Shown here: piece by piece, positions 1 through 8,131 of the stretch
Position numbering within the stretch: position 1 is the first letter of the stretch
Layout of the letters: each line of letters opens with the position of its first letter
NCBI GenBank assembly: GCA_009785115.1
Contig: WQWY01000013.1
Span: 18,110-82,109, forward strand
Direction: 5' to 3'
Origin: Micrococcales bacterium
GTDB taxonomy: Bacteria > Actinomycetota > Actinomycetes > Actinomycetales > Cellulomonadaceae
Length of the DNA: 64,000 nucleotides
The notes under the pieces: model-generated
The model's input: only the letters and a program-made list of their open reading frames with translations
Told to the model about the DNA's origin: nothing
Database searches by the model: none
Program-made: the position numbers and the translations under genes

Positions 1-470
1 CCGGCGAGACGCTGTCGCTCTCCTTCGCTGGCGTCGGCCAGCACCAGGACACCGGCTCGAAGATGGTGCACGCCGCCCCGAACACATCGAGCCACATCGT
101 GGCCAAGTCGGTGGCTCGCGGCGGCGGCCGCGCCTCGTACCGGGGCCTGGTGCAGATTCTCGAAGGGGCGCAGGGCGCCAGGTCGAACGTGCTGTGCGAC
201 GCGCTGCTGGTCGACCAGGTCTCGCGCTCCGACACCTACCCCTACGTCGACGTCCGCGAGGACGACGTGACGATGGGCCACGAGGCGACGGTCTCCCGGG
301 TCAGCGAAGACCAGCTGTTCTACCTGATGTCTCGCGGCCTGGACGAGCAGGAGGCCATGGCGATGATCGTGCGCGGGTTCGTCGAGCCGATCGCGCGCGA
401 GCTGCCGATGGAGTACGCGCTCGAGCTCAACCGCCTCATCGAGCTGCAGATGGAAGGATCCGTCGGCTGA
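1..470 (+). CDS. sufB: SufB, Fe-S cluster assembly scaffold (C-terminal part)
   Basis: The reading frame is open from the window edge (first full codon at 3) to the TGA at 468-470 and gives about 155 residues of the SufB C-terminus. Visible family features are the segment around [18 protein letters not shown], the VLCDALLVD stretch, and the C-terminal helical part with [12 protein letters not shown]. SufB is the cytoplasmic scaffold of the SufBC2D complex on which nascent Fe-S clusters are built. Its stop overlaps the sufD start by one base (TGATG), so the two are probably translationally coupled. The N-terminal two thirds lie outside the window. Confidence 0.96.
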   Translation, partial: GETLSLSFAGVGQHQDTGSKMVHAAPNTSSHIVAKSVARGGGRASYRGLVQILEGAQGARSNVLCDALLVDQVSRSDTYPYVDVREDDVTMGHEATVSRVSEDQLFYLMSRGLDEQEAMAMIVRGFVEPIARELPMEYALELNRLIELQMEGSVG

Positions 471-1771
471 TGACGACCACCACACCCACAGCCCTCACCG
501 GAGCCACGGCGCTGCCCCTGGACCACAGCCGGGCGACCGCCGACGGCGCTCACAACCACGGCACCGCTCCTAGCCACAGCGGTGCACGCGAGACCTCGCG
601 CGGGCAGCGGCGCACCTCCTTCGACCTCGAGGACTTCCCCGTGCCGACCGGCCGAGAAGAGGAGTGGCGGTTCACACCGTTGGCTCCGCTCGCCCCGCTG
701 CTGGCCGGCCGGGTGGACGGGAACGGCGTGCGGACCACCGTCACCCCGGCGCCCGGCGTGAGCGTCGAGCAGGTGAGCCGCGACGACGCCCGCCTCGGCC
801 AGGCCGGCAGGCCTGGTGACCGTGCCGCCGCTGTGGCGTGGGCCTCGTTCGACACCGCCACCGTCGTCACCCTGCCCGCCGCCACGCCGTCCGAGGAACC
901 GTCAGAGGTCACCTCGGTGCTGGTCGAGGGTGTCGGGGACGCGCCGACCGCCGCGCACCTGGTGGTGCGTGCCGAGACCGGCTCGTCGGGCGTGGTGGTT
1001 CTCGACCACGTGGGCCAGGCAGCGCTGACCGAGACGGTCGAGATCGTCGCCGAGCCCGGCGCGAACCTGACCGTCGTGTCGCTCCAAGGCTGGGCGTCCG
1101 GTGCGGTGCACGCCGCCAGCCACCGCATCAGGCTGGACGAGGGCGCGACCGTCAAGCACGTCGTGGTCTCGCTGGGCGGGGCGCTGGTCCGCATCACCCC
1201 CGACGTGGAGCTCGTCGGCGAGCGGGGCTCGGTGACCGCGCTGGGCCTGTACTACGCCGACGCCGGCCAGCACCTGGAGCACCGGCTGTTCGTGGACCAC
1301 GCGGTGCCCGACTGCCGGTCCAGGGTCACGTACAAGGGTGCCCTCCAGGGCGAGGGCGCTCGTTCGGTGTGGGTCGGGGACGTGCTGATCCGGGTGGAGG
1401 CCGAGGGGACCGACACCTACGAGGAGAACCGCAACCTGGTGCTCACCGACGGTGCCCGGGCCGACTCGGTGCCGAACCTGGAGATCGAGACCGGGCTGAT
1501 CGAGGGCGCCGGGCACGCCAGCGCGACCGGTCGCTTCGACGACGAACAGCTCTTCTACCTGCGCAGCCGTGGCATCCCGGAGACAGAGGCCCGTCGCCTG
1601 GTGGTGCGCGGCTTCTTCGCTGACCTGCTCGCCCAGGTCGGCGTGCCCGAGGTCGAGGAGCGCCTGCTCGAGCAGATCGAGCTCGAGCTGGCCGCCGTCT
1701 CGACACCAGACGTCTCCACGCCAGCCGTCTCCACGCCAGCCGTCTCCGTACGAGAAGAGGATGTCTCATGA
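470..1771 (+). CDS. sufD: SufD, Fe-S cluster assembly protein
   Basis: This 433-residue protein belongs to the SufB/SufD beta-helix family and partners SufB in the SufBC2D complex. The ATG at 470 is chosen because it overlaps the sufB stop (TGATG); the frame stays open further upstream, but that part lies inside sufB. Near the N-terminus it has a GREEEWRFTP segment. The C-terminal domain carries DDEQLFYLRSRGIPETEARR, which closely matches the end of SufB. The last 30 or so residues contain three in-frame VSTPx repeats encoded by a 15-bp tandem repeat, an extension not expected in the family. The stop overlaps the next start as ATGA. Confidence 0.95.
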   Translation: MTTTTPTALTGATALPLDHSRATADGAHNHGTAPSHSGARETSRGQRRTSFDLEDFPVPTGREEEWRFTPLAPLAPLLAGRVDGNGVRTTVTPAPGVSVEQVSRDDARLGQAGRPGDRAAAVAWASFDTATVVTLPAATPSEEPSEVTSVLVEGVGDAPTAAHLVVRAETGSSGVVVLDHVGQAALTETVEIVAEPGANLTVVSLQGWASGAVHAASHRIRLDEGATVKHVVVSLGGALVRITPDVELVGERGSVTALGLYYADAGQHLEHRLFVDHAVPDCRSRVTYKGALQGEGARSVWVGDVLIRVEAEGTDTYEENRNLVLTDGARADSVPNLEIETGLIEGAGHASATGRFDDEQLFYLRSRGIPETEARRLVVRGFFADLLAQVGVPEVEERLLEQIELELAAVSTPDVSTPAVSTPAVSVREEDVS

Positions 1772-2109
1772 CCGCTCAGATGGTGTGCCGCACCGGTGAC
1801 GTGCCCGTGCCCGGAGCCCTGCGCCGCGAGGTCGACGGGGTGGCGGTCGCGGTCGTGCGCGACTCCGACGGCACCTGGCACGCGATCTCCGACCTGTGCT
1901 CGCACGGGCAGGTGTCCCTCTCGGAGGGCGAGGTGGTCGACGGCACCATCGAGTGCTGGGCCCACGCCGCGAGGTTCGACCTGGCCACCGGGGCACCGAC
2001 CTGCCTGCCCGCCGTCGAGCCCGTGCCCGTGTACCCCGTGACCATCGACGGCGACCAGGTGCTCGTCGACGTCGCCAACCCGATCTCGCCCGCTGTCGAA
2101 GGAGACTGA
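1768..2109 (+). CDS. Rieske-type [2Fe-2S] ferredoxin of the suf operon
   Basis: This 113-residue single-domain protein has the Rieske ligand motifs C44-S-H46 and C63-W-A-H66, which bind a [2Fe-2S] cluster through two Cys and two His. It has no signal peptide or membrane segment, so it is a soluble non-haem ferredoxin like the small subunits of dioxygenase systems. It lies between sufD and sufC with overlapping stops and starts on both sides, a placement common in actinobacterial suf operons. It may carry electrons or a cluster during Fe-S assembly; that role is inferred from position. Confidence 0.9.
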   Translation: MTAQMVCRTGDVPVPGALRREVDGVAVAVVRDSDGTWHAISDLCSHGQVSLSEGEVVDGTIECWAHAARFDLATGAPTCLPAVEPVPVYPVTIDGDQVLVDVANPISPAVEGD

Positions 2110-2867
2110 TGTCCACGCTCGCGATCCGCGACCTCAAGGTCAGCGTCGAGACCAAGGAAGGCACCAAGGAGATCCTGCGCGGCGTCGACCTCACGATCCG
2201 TGCCGGTGAGACCCACGCGATCATGGGCCCCAACGGCTCGGGCAAGTCGACCCTCGCGTACGCCCTGGCAGGCCACCCGAAGTACCAGGTCACCGAGGGT
2301 GAGGTGACGCTGGACGGCGAGGACGTGCTGGCCATGTCGGTCGACGAGCGCGCCCGGGCCGGGCTCTTCCTGGCCATGCAGTACCCGATCGAGGTGCCTG
2401 GTGTCTCGGTGTCGAGCTTCCTGCGCACGGCCAAGACCGCGATCGACGGCGAGGCCCCGCCGCTGCGCCGCTGGGTCAAGGACGTCAAGGAGGCGATGGG
2501 CCAGCTGCGCATGGGGCCCGAGTTCGCCGAGCGGTCGGTCAACGAGGGGTTCTCCGGCGGGGAGAAGAAGCGGCACGAGATCTTGCAGATGGAGCTGCTG
2601 AAGCCCCGTTTCGCGATCCTCGACGAGACTGACTCGGGCCTCGACGTCGACGCCCTGCGGGTCGTCTCCGACGGTGTGAACCGCGCCAGGGAGGCCACCG
2701 GCGCCGGCCTGTTGCTCATCACCCACTACACCCGCATCCTGCGGTACATCAAGCCCGACTTCGTGCACGTGTTCGTCGCCGGCAGGATCGCCGAGGAGGG
2801 CGGCCCGGAGCTCGCTGACAGGCTGGAGGCCGAGGGCTACGACCGCTTCGAGCAGCTGAGCGCCTGA
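2109..2867 (+). CDS. sufC: SufC, ATPase of the Fe-S assembly complex
   Basis: This 252-residue ABC-type ATPase has a Walker A motif GPNGSGKS at residues 40-47, the signature FSGGEKKR at 148-155 and a Walker B region ending in the SufC-typical DETDSGLD at about 172-179. The length is normal for SufC. It drives conformational change in the cytoplasmic SufBC2D scaffold and is not a transporter. The ATG at 2109 overlaps the preceding stop (TGATG), which fixes the start. sufS follows one base after the stop. Confidence 0.97.
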   Translation: MSTLAIRDLKVSVETKEGTKEILRGVDLTIRAGETHAIMGPNGSGKSTLAYALAGHPKYQVTEGEVTLDGEDVLAMSVDERARAGLFLAMQYPIEVPGVSVSSFLRTAKTAIDGEAPPLRRWVKDVKEAMGQLRMGPEFAERSVNEGFSGGEKKRHEILQMELLKPRFAILDETDSGLDVDALRVVSDGVNRAREATGAGLLLITHYTRILRYIKPDFVHVFVAGRIAEEGGPELADRLEAEGYDRFEQLSA

Positions 2868-2868
2868 G

Positions 2869-4182
2869 ATGACCTCTGCCCCCTCGACAGGGTTCGCCGC
2901 CGCGTCGCTCCGTGCTGACTTCCCCCTGCTGTCGCGCACGGTGGGCGACGGGCGTCGTCTGGTGTACCTGGACTCCGGGGCGACCGCCCAGAAGCCGCAG
3001 GTGGTCATCGACGCCGAGGTGGACTTCTACACCCGGCACAACGCTGCCGTGCACCGTGGTGCCCACCAGCTGGCCGAGGAGGCCACCGACGCCTTCGAGC
3101 GCGCCCGCGAGCAGGTCGCGACGTTCGTCGGTGCCGACCCTGGCGAGATCGTCTGGACTCCGGGGGCGACAGCGGGGCTGAACCTCGTCGCCTACGCGAT
3201 CAGCAACGCGACTGCCGGTCGGGGCGGGGAGGCGGCGCGACGGTTCGCGCTCGCGTCGGGTGACGAGCTGCTGGTCACCGTCGCCGAGCACCACGCCAAC
3301 CTCGTGCCGTGGCAAGAGCTCGCGGCCCGCACCGGGGCGGTGCTGCGCTGGGTCGACACCGACGAGCAGGGCCGGCTGAGGATCGACCAGCTGGACCACC
3401 TGGTGACCTCGCGCACCCGGGTGGTCGCGTTCTCCCACGCGTCCAACGTCACCGGGGCGATCACCCCGGTCCAGCCCTTCGTCGACGCCGCGCGCCGCGT
3501 CGGTGCGCTGACCGTGCTGGACGCGTCGCAGACCGTCCCGCACCTGCCTGTGGACCTGCACGCCCTCGGCGTGGACCTCGCTGTGCTGACGGGGCACAAG
3601 ATGCTCGGCCCCACCGGGGTGGGCGCGCTGTACGGGCGCCGCGAGCTGCTGGAGGCGATGCCCCCGGTGCTCACCGGAGGTTCCATGGTCGAGGTCGTCA
3701 CCATGGAGGCCGCCACCTACGCCCCGCCACCGCAGAAGTTCGAGGCGGGCACCCAGATGGTCGCCCAGGCGGTCGGTATGGGCGTGGCCGCCGAGTACCT
3801 GACCGCGCTGGGCATGCCCGAGGTGGCCGCCCACGACCACCACCTGACCCGGTTGCTGCTCGACGCGGTCGCTGACCTGCCCGGGGTGCGCGTGATCGGG
3901 CCGCGAGACGCTGCCGACCGCCTGGCCATCGTGTCCGTGGTGGTCGACGGTGTGCACGCCCACGACGTCGGGCAGGTGCTCGACGCGGCCGGCGTCGCCG
4001 TCCGGGTCGGCCACCACTGCGCACAGCCGCTGCACCGCCGCTACGGCGTGGCGGCCACGACCCGCGCCTCGGCGTCGGTCTACACCACCGAGGACGATGT
4101 GGCCGCGTTCGCCGACGCCCTGGCAGGGGTCCGGCGCTTCTTCGGCCTGGACGACAGCTCGAGCAGGACGGGGGACCGGTGA
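2869..4182 (+). CDS. sufS: SufS, cysteine desulfurase
   Basis: This is a 437-residue class V PLP-dependent aminotransferase-fold enzyme that takes sulfur from L-cysteine and passes it to SufU. The PLP lysine is K244 in TGHKMLGPTG, the PLP-interacting Asp is in LDASQ (D218), the AEHHAN histidines are at 141-142, and the persulfide-carrying cysteine is C384 in VGHHCAQPL. The length is slightly above the usual 406-420 because of a loop around residues 115-130. sufU begins inside its stop codon (GTGA). Confidence 0.96.
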   Translation: MTSAPSTGFAAASLRADFPLLSRTVGDGRRLVYLDSGATAQKPQVVIDAEVDFYTRHNAAVHRGAHQLAEEATDAFERAREQVATFVGADPGEIVWTPGATAGLNLVAYAISNATAGRGGEAARRFALASGDELLVTVAEHHANLVPWQELAARTGAVLRWVDTDEQGRLRIDQLDHLVTSRTRVVAFSHASNVTGAITPVQPFVDAARRVGALTVLDASQTVPHLPVDLHALGVDLAVLTGHKMLGPTGVGALYGRRELLEAMPPVLTGGSMVEVVTMEAATYAPPPQKFEAGTQMVAQAVGMGVAAEYLTALGMPEVAAHDHHLTRLLLDAVADLPGVRVIGPRDAADRLAIVSVVVDGVHAHDVGQVLDAAGVAVRVGHHCAQPLHRRYGVAATTRASASVYTTEDDVAAFADALAGVRRFFGLDDSSSRTGDR

Positions 4183-4670
4183 CCGTGGACGCCATGGAGC
4201 AGCTGTACCAGCAGGTGATACTCGACCACGCACGCCGCCCGCACGGGCGGGGTGACCTGCCCGTCGAGGGTGCGGAGGGCACGGGGCGCTCGCACCAGGT
4301 GAACCCGACCTGCGGCGACGAGGTGACGCTCGAGGTGCGGGTCGACCGCTCCGGTGCGACCCCGGTGGTCACCGCCCTGCGCTGGGAGGGGCAGGGGTGC
4401 TCCATCTCCCAGGCGTCGGTGTCGATGCTTCACGACCTGGTGCTCGGGGCCGACCTGCCAGCCGTGGACACGGTGGCCGCCACGTTCCGCGACCTGCTCG
4501 GCACCCGCGGGGCCGGCCTGGAGGACGAGGACGCGGAGGACCTGCTCGGTGACGCCACCGCGTTCACCGGGGTGGGCAAGTTCCCTGCCCGGATCAAGTG
4601 CGCGCTGCTCGGCTGGGTCGCGCTGACCGATGCCCTGGTGCTGTCGGGCGCGAGAGAGGAGCGGTCATGA
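4179..4670 (+). CDS. sufU: SufU, Zn-dependent sulfurtransferase partner of SufS
   Basis: This 163-residue member of the NifU/IscU-N family shows the SufU cysteines C45 (in PTCGD, with D47), C74 (GQGCSIS) and C141 (RIKCALLGW). In Gram-positive bacteria SufU binds zinc and accepts persulfide from SufS. The GTG start at 4179 overlaps the sufS stop. The stop overlaps the next start as ATGA, so sufS, sufU and the following gene form a tightly coupled unit. Confidence 0.95.
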   Translation: MTVDAMEQLYQQVILDHARRPHGRGDLPVEGAEGTGRSHQVNPTCGDEVTLEVRVDRSGATPVVTALRWEGQGCSISQASVSMLHDLVLGADLPAVDTVAATFRDLLGTRGAGLEDEDAEDLLGDATAFTGVGKFPARIKCALLGWVALTDALVLSGAREERS

Positions 4671-4990
4671 CGACCGAGAAGACCCCGGCGACCGCCGCCG
4701 ACGTCGAAGAGGCGATGCGTGACGTCATCGACCCCGAGCTGGGCATCAACGTCGTCGACCTCGGGCTGGTCTACGGCGTGGCGATCGACCAGGGGACCGC
4801 GGTGGTCGACATGACCCTGACCTCGGCGGCGTGCCCGCTGACCGACGTCATCGAGTCGCAGTCCGCGGCCGCGCTCGAGGGCCTGGTGGACTCCTTCCGG
4901 ATCAACTGGGTCTGGATGCCGCCGTGGACCCAGGAGCGCATCACCGAGGACGGCCGCGAGCAGATGCGGGCTCTGGGTTTCAACATCTGA
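4667..4990 (+). CDS. SufT-like MIP18 family Fe-S assembly factor (DUF59)
   Basis: This 107-residue protein is a DUF59/MIP18-type domain: DVIDPELGINVVDLGLVYG near the N-terminus, the AACPLTDVIE segment with the conserved cysteine, and WMPPWTQERITEDGREQMRALGF at the end. These proteins help deliver or mature Fe-S clusters. ATG 4667 overlaps the sufU stop (ATGA), which excludes the longer upstream reading frame. It is the last gene of the suf operon; a 7-bp hairpin follows at 5018-5044. Confidence 0.93.
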   Translation: MTTEKTPATAADVEEAMRDVIDPELGINVVDLGLVYGVAIDQGTAVVDMTLTSAACPLTDVIESQSAAALEGLVDSFRINWVWMPPWTQERITEDGREQMRALGFNI

Positions 4991-5017
4991 CGGGAAGGGT
5001 CGTTCCTGACCGGGGAC

Positions 5018-5044
5018 GACGGCCACTACCATCGGAGGGCCGTC
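5018..5044 (+). terminator. Hairpin after the suf operon, overlapping a -10-like box
   Basis: Perfect 7-bp arms GACGGCC (5018-5024) and GGCCGTC (5038-5044) flank a 13-nt loop containing TACCAT (5027-5032), which looks like a -10 hexamer for the gene at 5061. It could end suf transcription, attenuate the next gene, or be chance in GC-rich DNA. There is no U tract. Confidence 0.35.
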
Positions 5045-5060
5045 CTACCTCGGAGGAGCC

Positions 5061-5936
5061 ATGAAGACCGGTGGCAGAGCCAGACGCCTGCTCGGCGTCC
5101 TCTCGGCCGTCGGCTGGGTCGCGGTGTGCGTGCTCGTGATCTCGGTGCAGATCACCCGACCCCTGGGCGGGGCGTATGCGAACGCCGCGGTCGAGGGGCC
5201 GGCCCATCCCGGTGCACAAGGGCTGTCCGTGGACGTGTCGAGCTGGGCGGTCGGCGCTCAGGGTGGCGAGAAGACCGTGACGGTGCTCGCCGAGCAGGGG
5301 TGGCAAGCCCTGTCAGACCGCGGCTGGTTGCAGGTGGCCTATGTCGAGGGGCAGCTGCTGCTGACCGCAGAGCCGAACGCCGGCGGGCTGCGTGCCGCGA
5401 CGGTCATGGTGACCAGCGGCCGCGATGTCGCCATGGTGGAGGTCGCTCAGGAAGGTCTGGTGCAGGCGGTCGGAGAGGACGCCACGGCGACGCCCGCGCC
5501 CACACCCTCGCCCAGCCCCTCGGCCTCGGCCCCGGCGGTCGTCGCCCCGCCTGTCGTCGCGCCGCCCGTAGACCCTCCGCCGGTCCCGTTGAACCAGCCC
5601 GACGTGAGAGGCACGGTCAACCTGGTGTTTCCCCCCGGGTGGGGAGAGGGCTCTCTCGCCGGGGTGACGGGCCACATCGTCGACGTGGCCAACCCGGGTC
5701 GGACGCTCAGCTACCAGGTCTACGGCGTCTACAGCTCACCGGGCGGCCGCGAGGAGGTCCATGCTGGCCGGGGCTCGGCGAACCGGCCAGAGGCCGGGGT
5801 GGGCAACCACGGCTACGCCGTCCTCGACATCCCCACCACCAGGCCGAACGACATGTCTCTGCTAGGTGTGTGCGTGTACCACCTCGGGGGAGGGGCCTCG
5901 CCCACGCTTCTCGCGTGCAAGTACTTCATGGGCTGA
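5061..5936 (+). CDS. Membrane-anchored protein with one BACON domain
   Basis: This 291-residue protein has a basic N-terminus, one transmembrane segment (about residues 9-31) and an outer part. Residues about 53-132 fit the BACON Ig-like fold: a DVSSWAVGAQGGEKTVTV strand, SDRGWLQV, then RAATVMVTSG and VEVAQEG at the end. A Pro/Ser/Ala linker (about 138-180) leads to a C-terminal domain with SANRPEAG and a Cys pair in VCVYHLGGG...LLAC. That last module is shared with the protein encoded at 6078. GGAGGA just before ATG 5061 supports the start. BACON domains are often linked to carbohydrate or mucin binding, mostly in Bacteroidetes; the role here is unknown. Confidence 0.8.
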   Translation: MKTGGRARRLLGVLSAVGWVAVCVLVISVQITRPLGGAYANAAVEGPAHPGAQGLSVDVSSWAVGAQGGEKTVTVLAEQGWQALSDRGWLQVAYVEGQLLLTAEPNAGGLRAATVMVTSGRDVAMVEVAQEGLVQAVGEDATATPAPTPSPSPSASAPAVVAPPVVAPPVDPPPVPLNQPDVRGTVNLVFPPGWGEGSLAGVTGHIVDVANPGRTLSYQVYGVYSSPGGREEVHAGRGSANRPEAGVGNHGYAVLDIPTTRPNDMSLLGVCVYHLGGGASPTLLACKYFMG

Positions 5937-5952
5937 GGGCGTCGCACCGCTA

Positions 5953-5970
5953 CCACCTGGCCCCAGGTGG
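5953..5970 (+). terminator. Short inverted repeat after the first BACON gene
   Basis: CCACCTGG (5953-5960) and CCAGGTGG (5963-5970) are perfect 8-bp arms only 2 nt apart, 17 nt after the stop of the 5061 gene. It is a plausible terminator, although the loop would need to open one or two pairs. Confidence 0.4.
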
Positions 5971-6077
5971 GGCACGCACTTTCTGGGCAAAAGGTAGACA
6001 GGCGCTGGCCAAGGGTGGGTGATCCTCGGTAGCGTTCCTCCCTCGAAGACTGGTGACGGCTAGGGCGTGAGGAGCAC

Positions 6078-7355
6078 ATGGTGGTGCGCGGTGTGAAGCC
6101 AGCCCTTGGCCTGGTCGGCGTCACGGCGTGGAGCCTGGTGATGGCGAGCACCGTCTCGTTCGAGATCACCTCAGCCCTGCCCGCCCCGCTGCGACTGGGC
6201 GCGTCTGGTTGGGCGCCGACCGCGGAGAAGGCGGAGACCACCGTCGTGGTGCAGGCAGAGGGTGAGTGGGAGGCCGCGTCGGACCAGCATCAGCCGTGGT
6301 TGACCGTGAGCCCGAAGTCGGGGGTCGGGAACAGCCGGATCACCCTGAGCGCTGCCGCCAACTACCAGGCGGAGGCACGGTGGGCGACGGTCTCGGTCAT
6401 CGATGCTGGGTCGGTGCGCACCGTGACGGTCAGCCAGGCTGGGCAGGGAGGCACCAAGGCGGTGCCGCTGAACCTCGAGCAGACCGACTGGGACGTCAGC
6501 CAGTACAGCGGCACCACGACGGTGCGGGTCGGCTCGGACCGAGACTGGACTGTCGAGTCAGACCAGCCGTGGGTGACGGTGGAGAAGGTCGGCCCGGACG
6601 CGCTGGTGGTGAGCGTGGTGAAGAACACCGGTGCGGACCGCTCAGCGATCGTCAGGGTGAACGACGGCACCTCCGTCCGGGTCCTCGTGGTCAACCAGGC
6701 AGGCCGCTCCGCGGGGCCCCAGGCTGCCGCGTCGTTGCAGGTGGAACCCGCCAGCCTGCACCCTGGGTGGGAAGCGGGGCAAGAAGAGGTGTTGGTGAGC
6801 GCCGACGGGCCGTGGTCGCTGATCAGCGACGTGGCCTGGATCACAGGTTCGGAGCTGTCGTCAGGTGCGGCGGTGGTGACCTGGGCGGCGAACCCGGACT
6901 CCTTGCCCCGGACGGGGACGCTCCGTGTGACCAGCGGCGGCATCACCCGGGTGCTCCAGGTCGACCAGGAAGGTCAGGTCGACAGGTATGCCCCCGAAGG
7001 GGTGCTGGAGAAGGTCATGACGGGGCGCGGCCAGGTGCGGGTCCAGGGCTGGGTTCTCGACCGTGACCAGCCCAGCGCGAACGTGCCGGTCGAGGTCTAC
7101 GTGAAGACCGACACGGTCGGCCTGACCTTTGTCGGCAACGGCATGGCGAACCGTCCCGGCAGCAAGGGCCAGGAGTTCGACCTCACCGTCCAGACAGAGC
7201 TCCTCGACGGCATCGTCGGGCGCTACGAAGTCTGCGTCTACGCCAAGAGCATCCCCTCAGGTGCGGGCCTGCACCCTCTGGGCTGCATCACCTCCTCCTC
7301 CGCCGCGGTCTTGCCTCAGCAGGCTGGCCCGATCTCGCTCCCGGCGCACCGATGA
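6078..7355 (+). CDS. Membrane-anchored protein with three BACON-like domains
   Basis: This 425-residue protein starts with a hydrophobic segment (about residues 8-30) and then three successive BACON-like repeats of about 85 residues. Each has a W-x(n)-[DS]-x-PW[LV]TV or similar core and ends in a V(S/N/D)Q-[AE]-G strand (VTVSQAG, LVVNQAG, LQVDQEG). The last 110 residues resemble the C-terminal module of the 5061 protein (GMANRPGSKG, VCVYAKS, LGC). GAGGAG precedes the ATG and a TAGCGT -10-like box lies at 6030-6035. Its stop overlaps the start of the response regulator as ATGA (7352-7355), so it is probably co-translated with a two-component system and may be part of its signal input. Function unknown. 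Confidence 0.82.
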   Translation: MVVRGVKPALGLVGVTAWSLVMASTVSFEITSALPAPLRLGASGWAPTAEKAETTVVVQAEGEWEAASDQHQPWLTVSPKSGVGNSRITLSAAANYQAEARWATVSVIDAGSVRTVTVSQAGQGGTKAVPLNLEQTDWDVSQYSGTTTVRVGSDRDWTVESDQPWVTVEKVGPDALVVSVVKNTGADRSAIVRVNDGTSVRVLVVNQAGRSAGPQAAASLQVEPASLHPGWEAGQEEVLVSADGPWSLISDVAWITGSELSSGAAVVTWAANPDSLPRTGTLRVTSGGITRVLQVDQEGQVDRYAPEGVLEKVMTGRGQVRVQGWVLDRDQPSANVPVEVYVKTDTVGLTFVGNGMANRPGSKGQEFDLTVQTELLDGIVGRYEVCVYAKSIPSGAGLHPLGCITSSSAAVLPQQAGPISLPAHR

Positions 7356-8131
7356 CCAGCTGGCCTACCTCGCACGAGGTTCCCACGACGCCTTCAAGCA
7401 CCCCGCCCGGAGGCTCCCAGCCGTCCCGGGAAGGCATGCTGCTGCTGGTGGACGACGAGGAGGTGATCACCTCGACGCTCTCCCGGTTCTTCGCGAAGGC
7501 CGGTTTCGAGGTGGTGGTCGCCGCCGACGGTGCGCAAGGTCTGGCCGCGGTCGACGCCTACCGGCCCGACGTCGTGGTCACTGATGTGCGGATGCCGGTG
7601 ATGGACGGGCGGGAGATGGTCCGCCAGATGCGCGCGAGGGGGGCGTGGACGCCGGTGGTGCTCCTCACCCAGCTGGGCGAGTCGGCAGACCGGGCGACGG
7701 CCATCGACGAGGGTGCCGACGACTACGTGAACAAGCCGTGCGACCCTCAAGAGCTGCTGAGCCGGGTGCGGGCGCTGCTGCGCCGCCAGGTGGTGGGCCG
7801 CCAGCCGCTGACGACGGTGACCGAGCTGGTCTCCGACGGGCTGCGGGTGAACCGGATCACCCGCGAGGTGACCCTGGACGGCCGCGAGGTGACCTTGACC
7901 CCACGGGCCTGGCTGCTGCTGGACCACCTGATCACCCGCCCCGGAGAGCTGCACACCCGCGAGGACCTGTTGACCGCGGTCTGGGGCTTCGACTTTCCCA
8001 CCCCGACGCGGTCGGTGGACGCCAGGGTCTCCGAGCTGCGGCGGGCGCTGCGGGAGTATGCGGTGAAGATCGAGACGGTGCCGGGCGTGGGGTACCGGTT
8101 CAGCGGCGACGTTCGGGTCGGTGCACCGTGA
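7352..8131 (+). CDS. OmpR/PhoB-family response regulator
   Basis: This 259-residue protein has a receiver domain (about residues 29-142) with acidic residues D34, D35 and E36, phosphoacceptor D78 in VVVTDVRMP, T106 and K128 in YVNKP. A winged-helix DNA-binding domain follows (about 155-252, ending in ETVPGVGYRF). The ATG at 7352 overlaps the upstream BACON gene. A later ATG at 7436 (MLLLVDDEE) would give a receiver without the 28-residue Pro/Ser/Thr-rich lead, so the true start is uncertain. It overlaps the kinase gene as GTGA. Targets are unknown; inverted repeats at 9215-9270 are candidates. Confidence 0.93.
   Translation: MTSWPTSHEVPTTPSSTPPGGSQPSREGMLLLVDDEEVITSTLSRFFAKAGFEVVVAADGAQGLAAVDAYRPDVVVTDVRMPVMDGREMVRQMRARGAWTPVVLLTQLGESADRATAIDEGADDYVNKPCDPQELLSRVRALLRRQVVGRQPLTTVTELVSDGLRVNRITREVTLDGREVTLTPRAWLLLDHLITRPGELHTREDLLTAVWGFDFPTPTRSVDARVSELRRALREYAVKIETVPGVGYRFSGDVRVGAP

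Noticed and set aside
194..470. Upstream part of the open frame leading into sufD
   Set aside because: It lies inside sufB in another frame and translates to an Arg-rich sequence typical of GC-rich shadows; the TGATG overlap fixes the sufD start at 470.
1776..3008. Long minus-strand open frame opposite sufC
   Set aside because: High-GC antisense shadow; the plus strand has full Rieske and SufC motifs.
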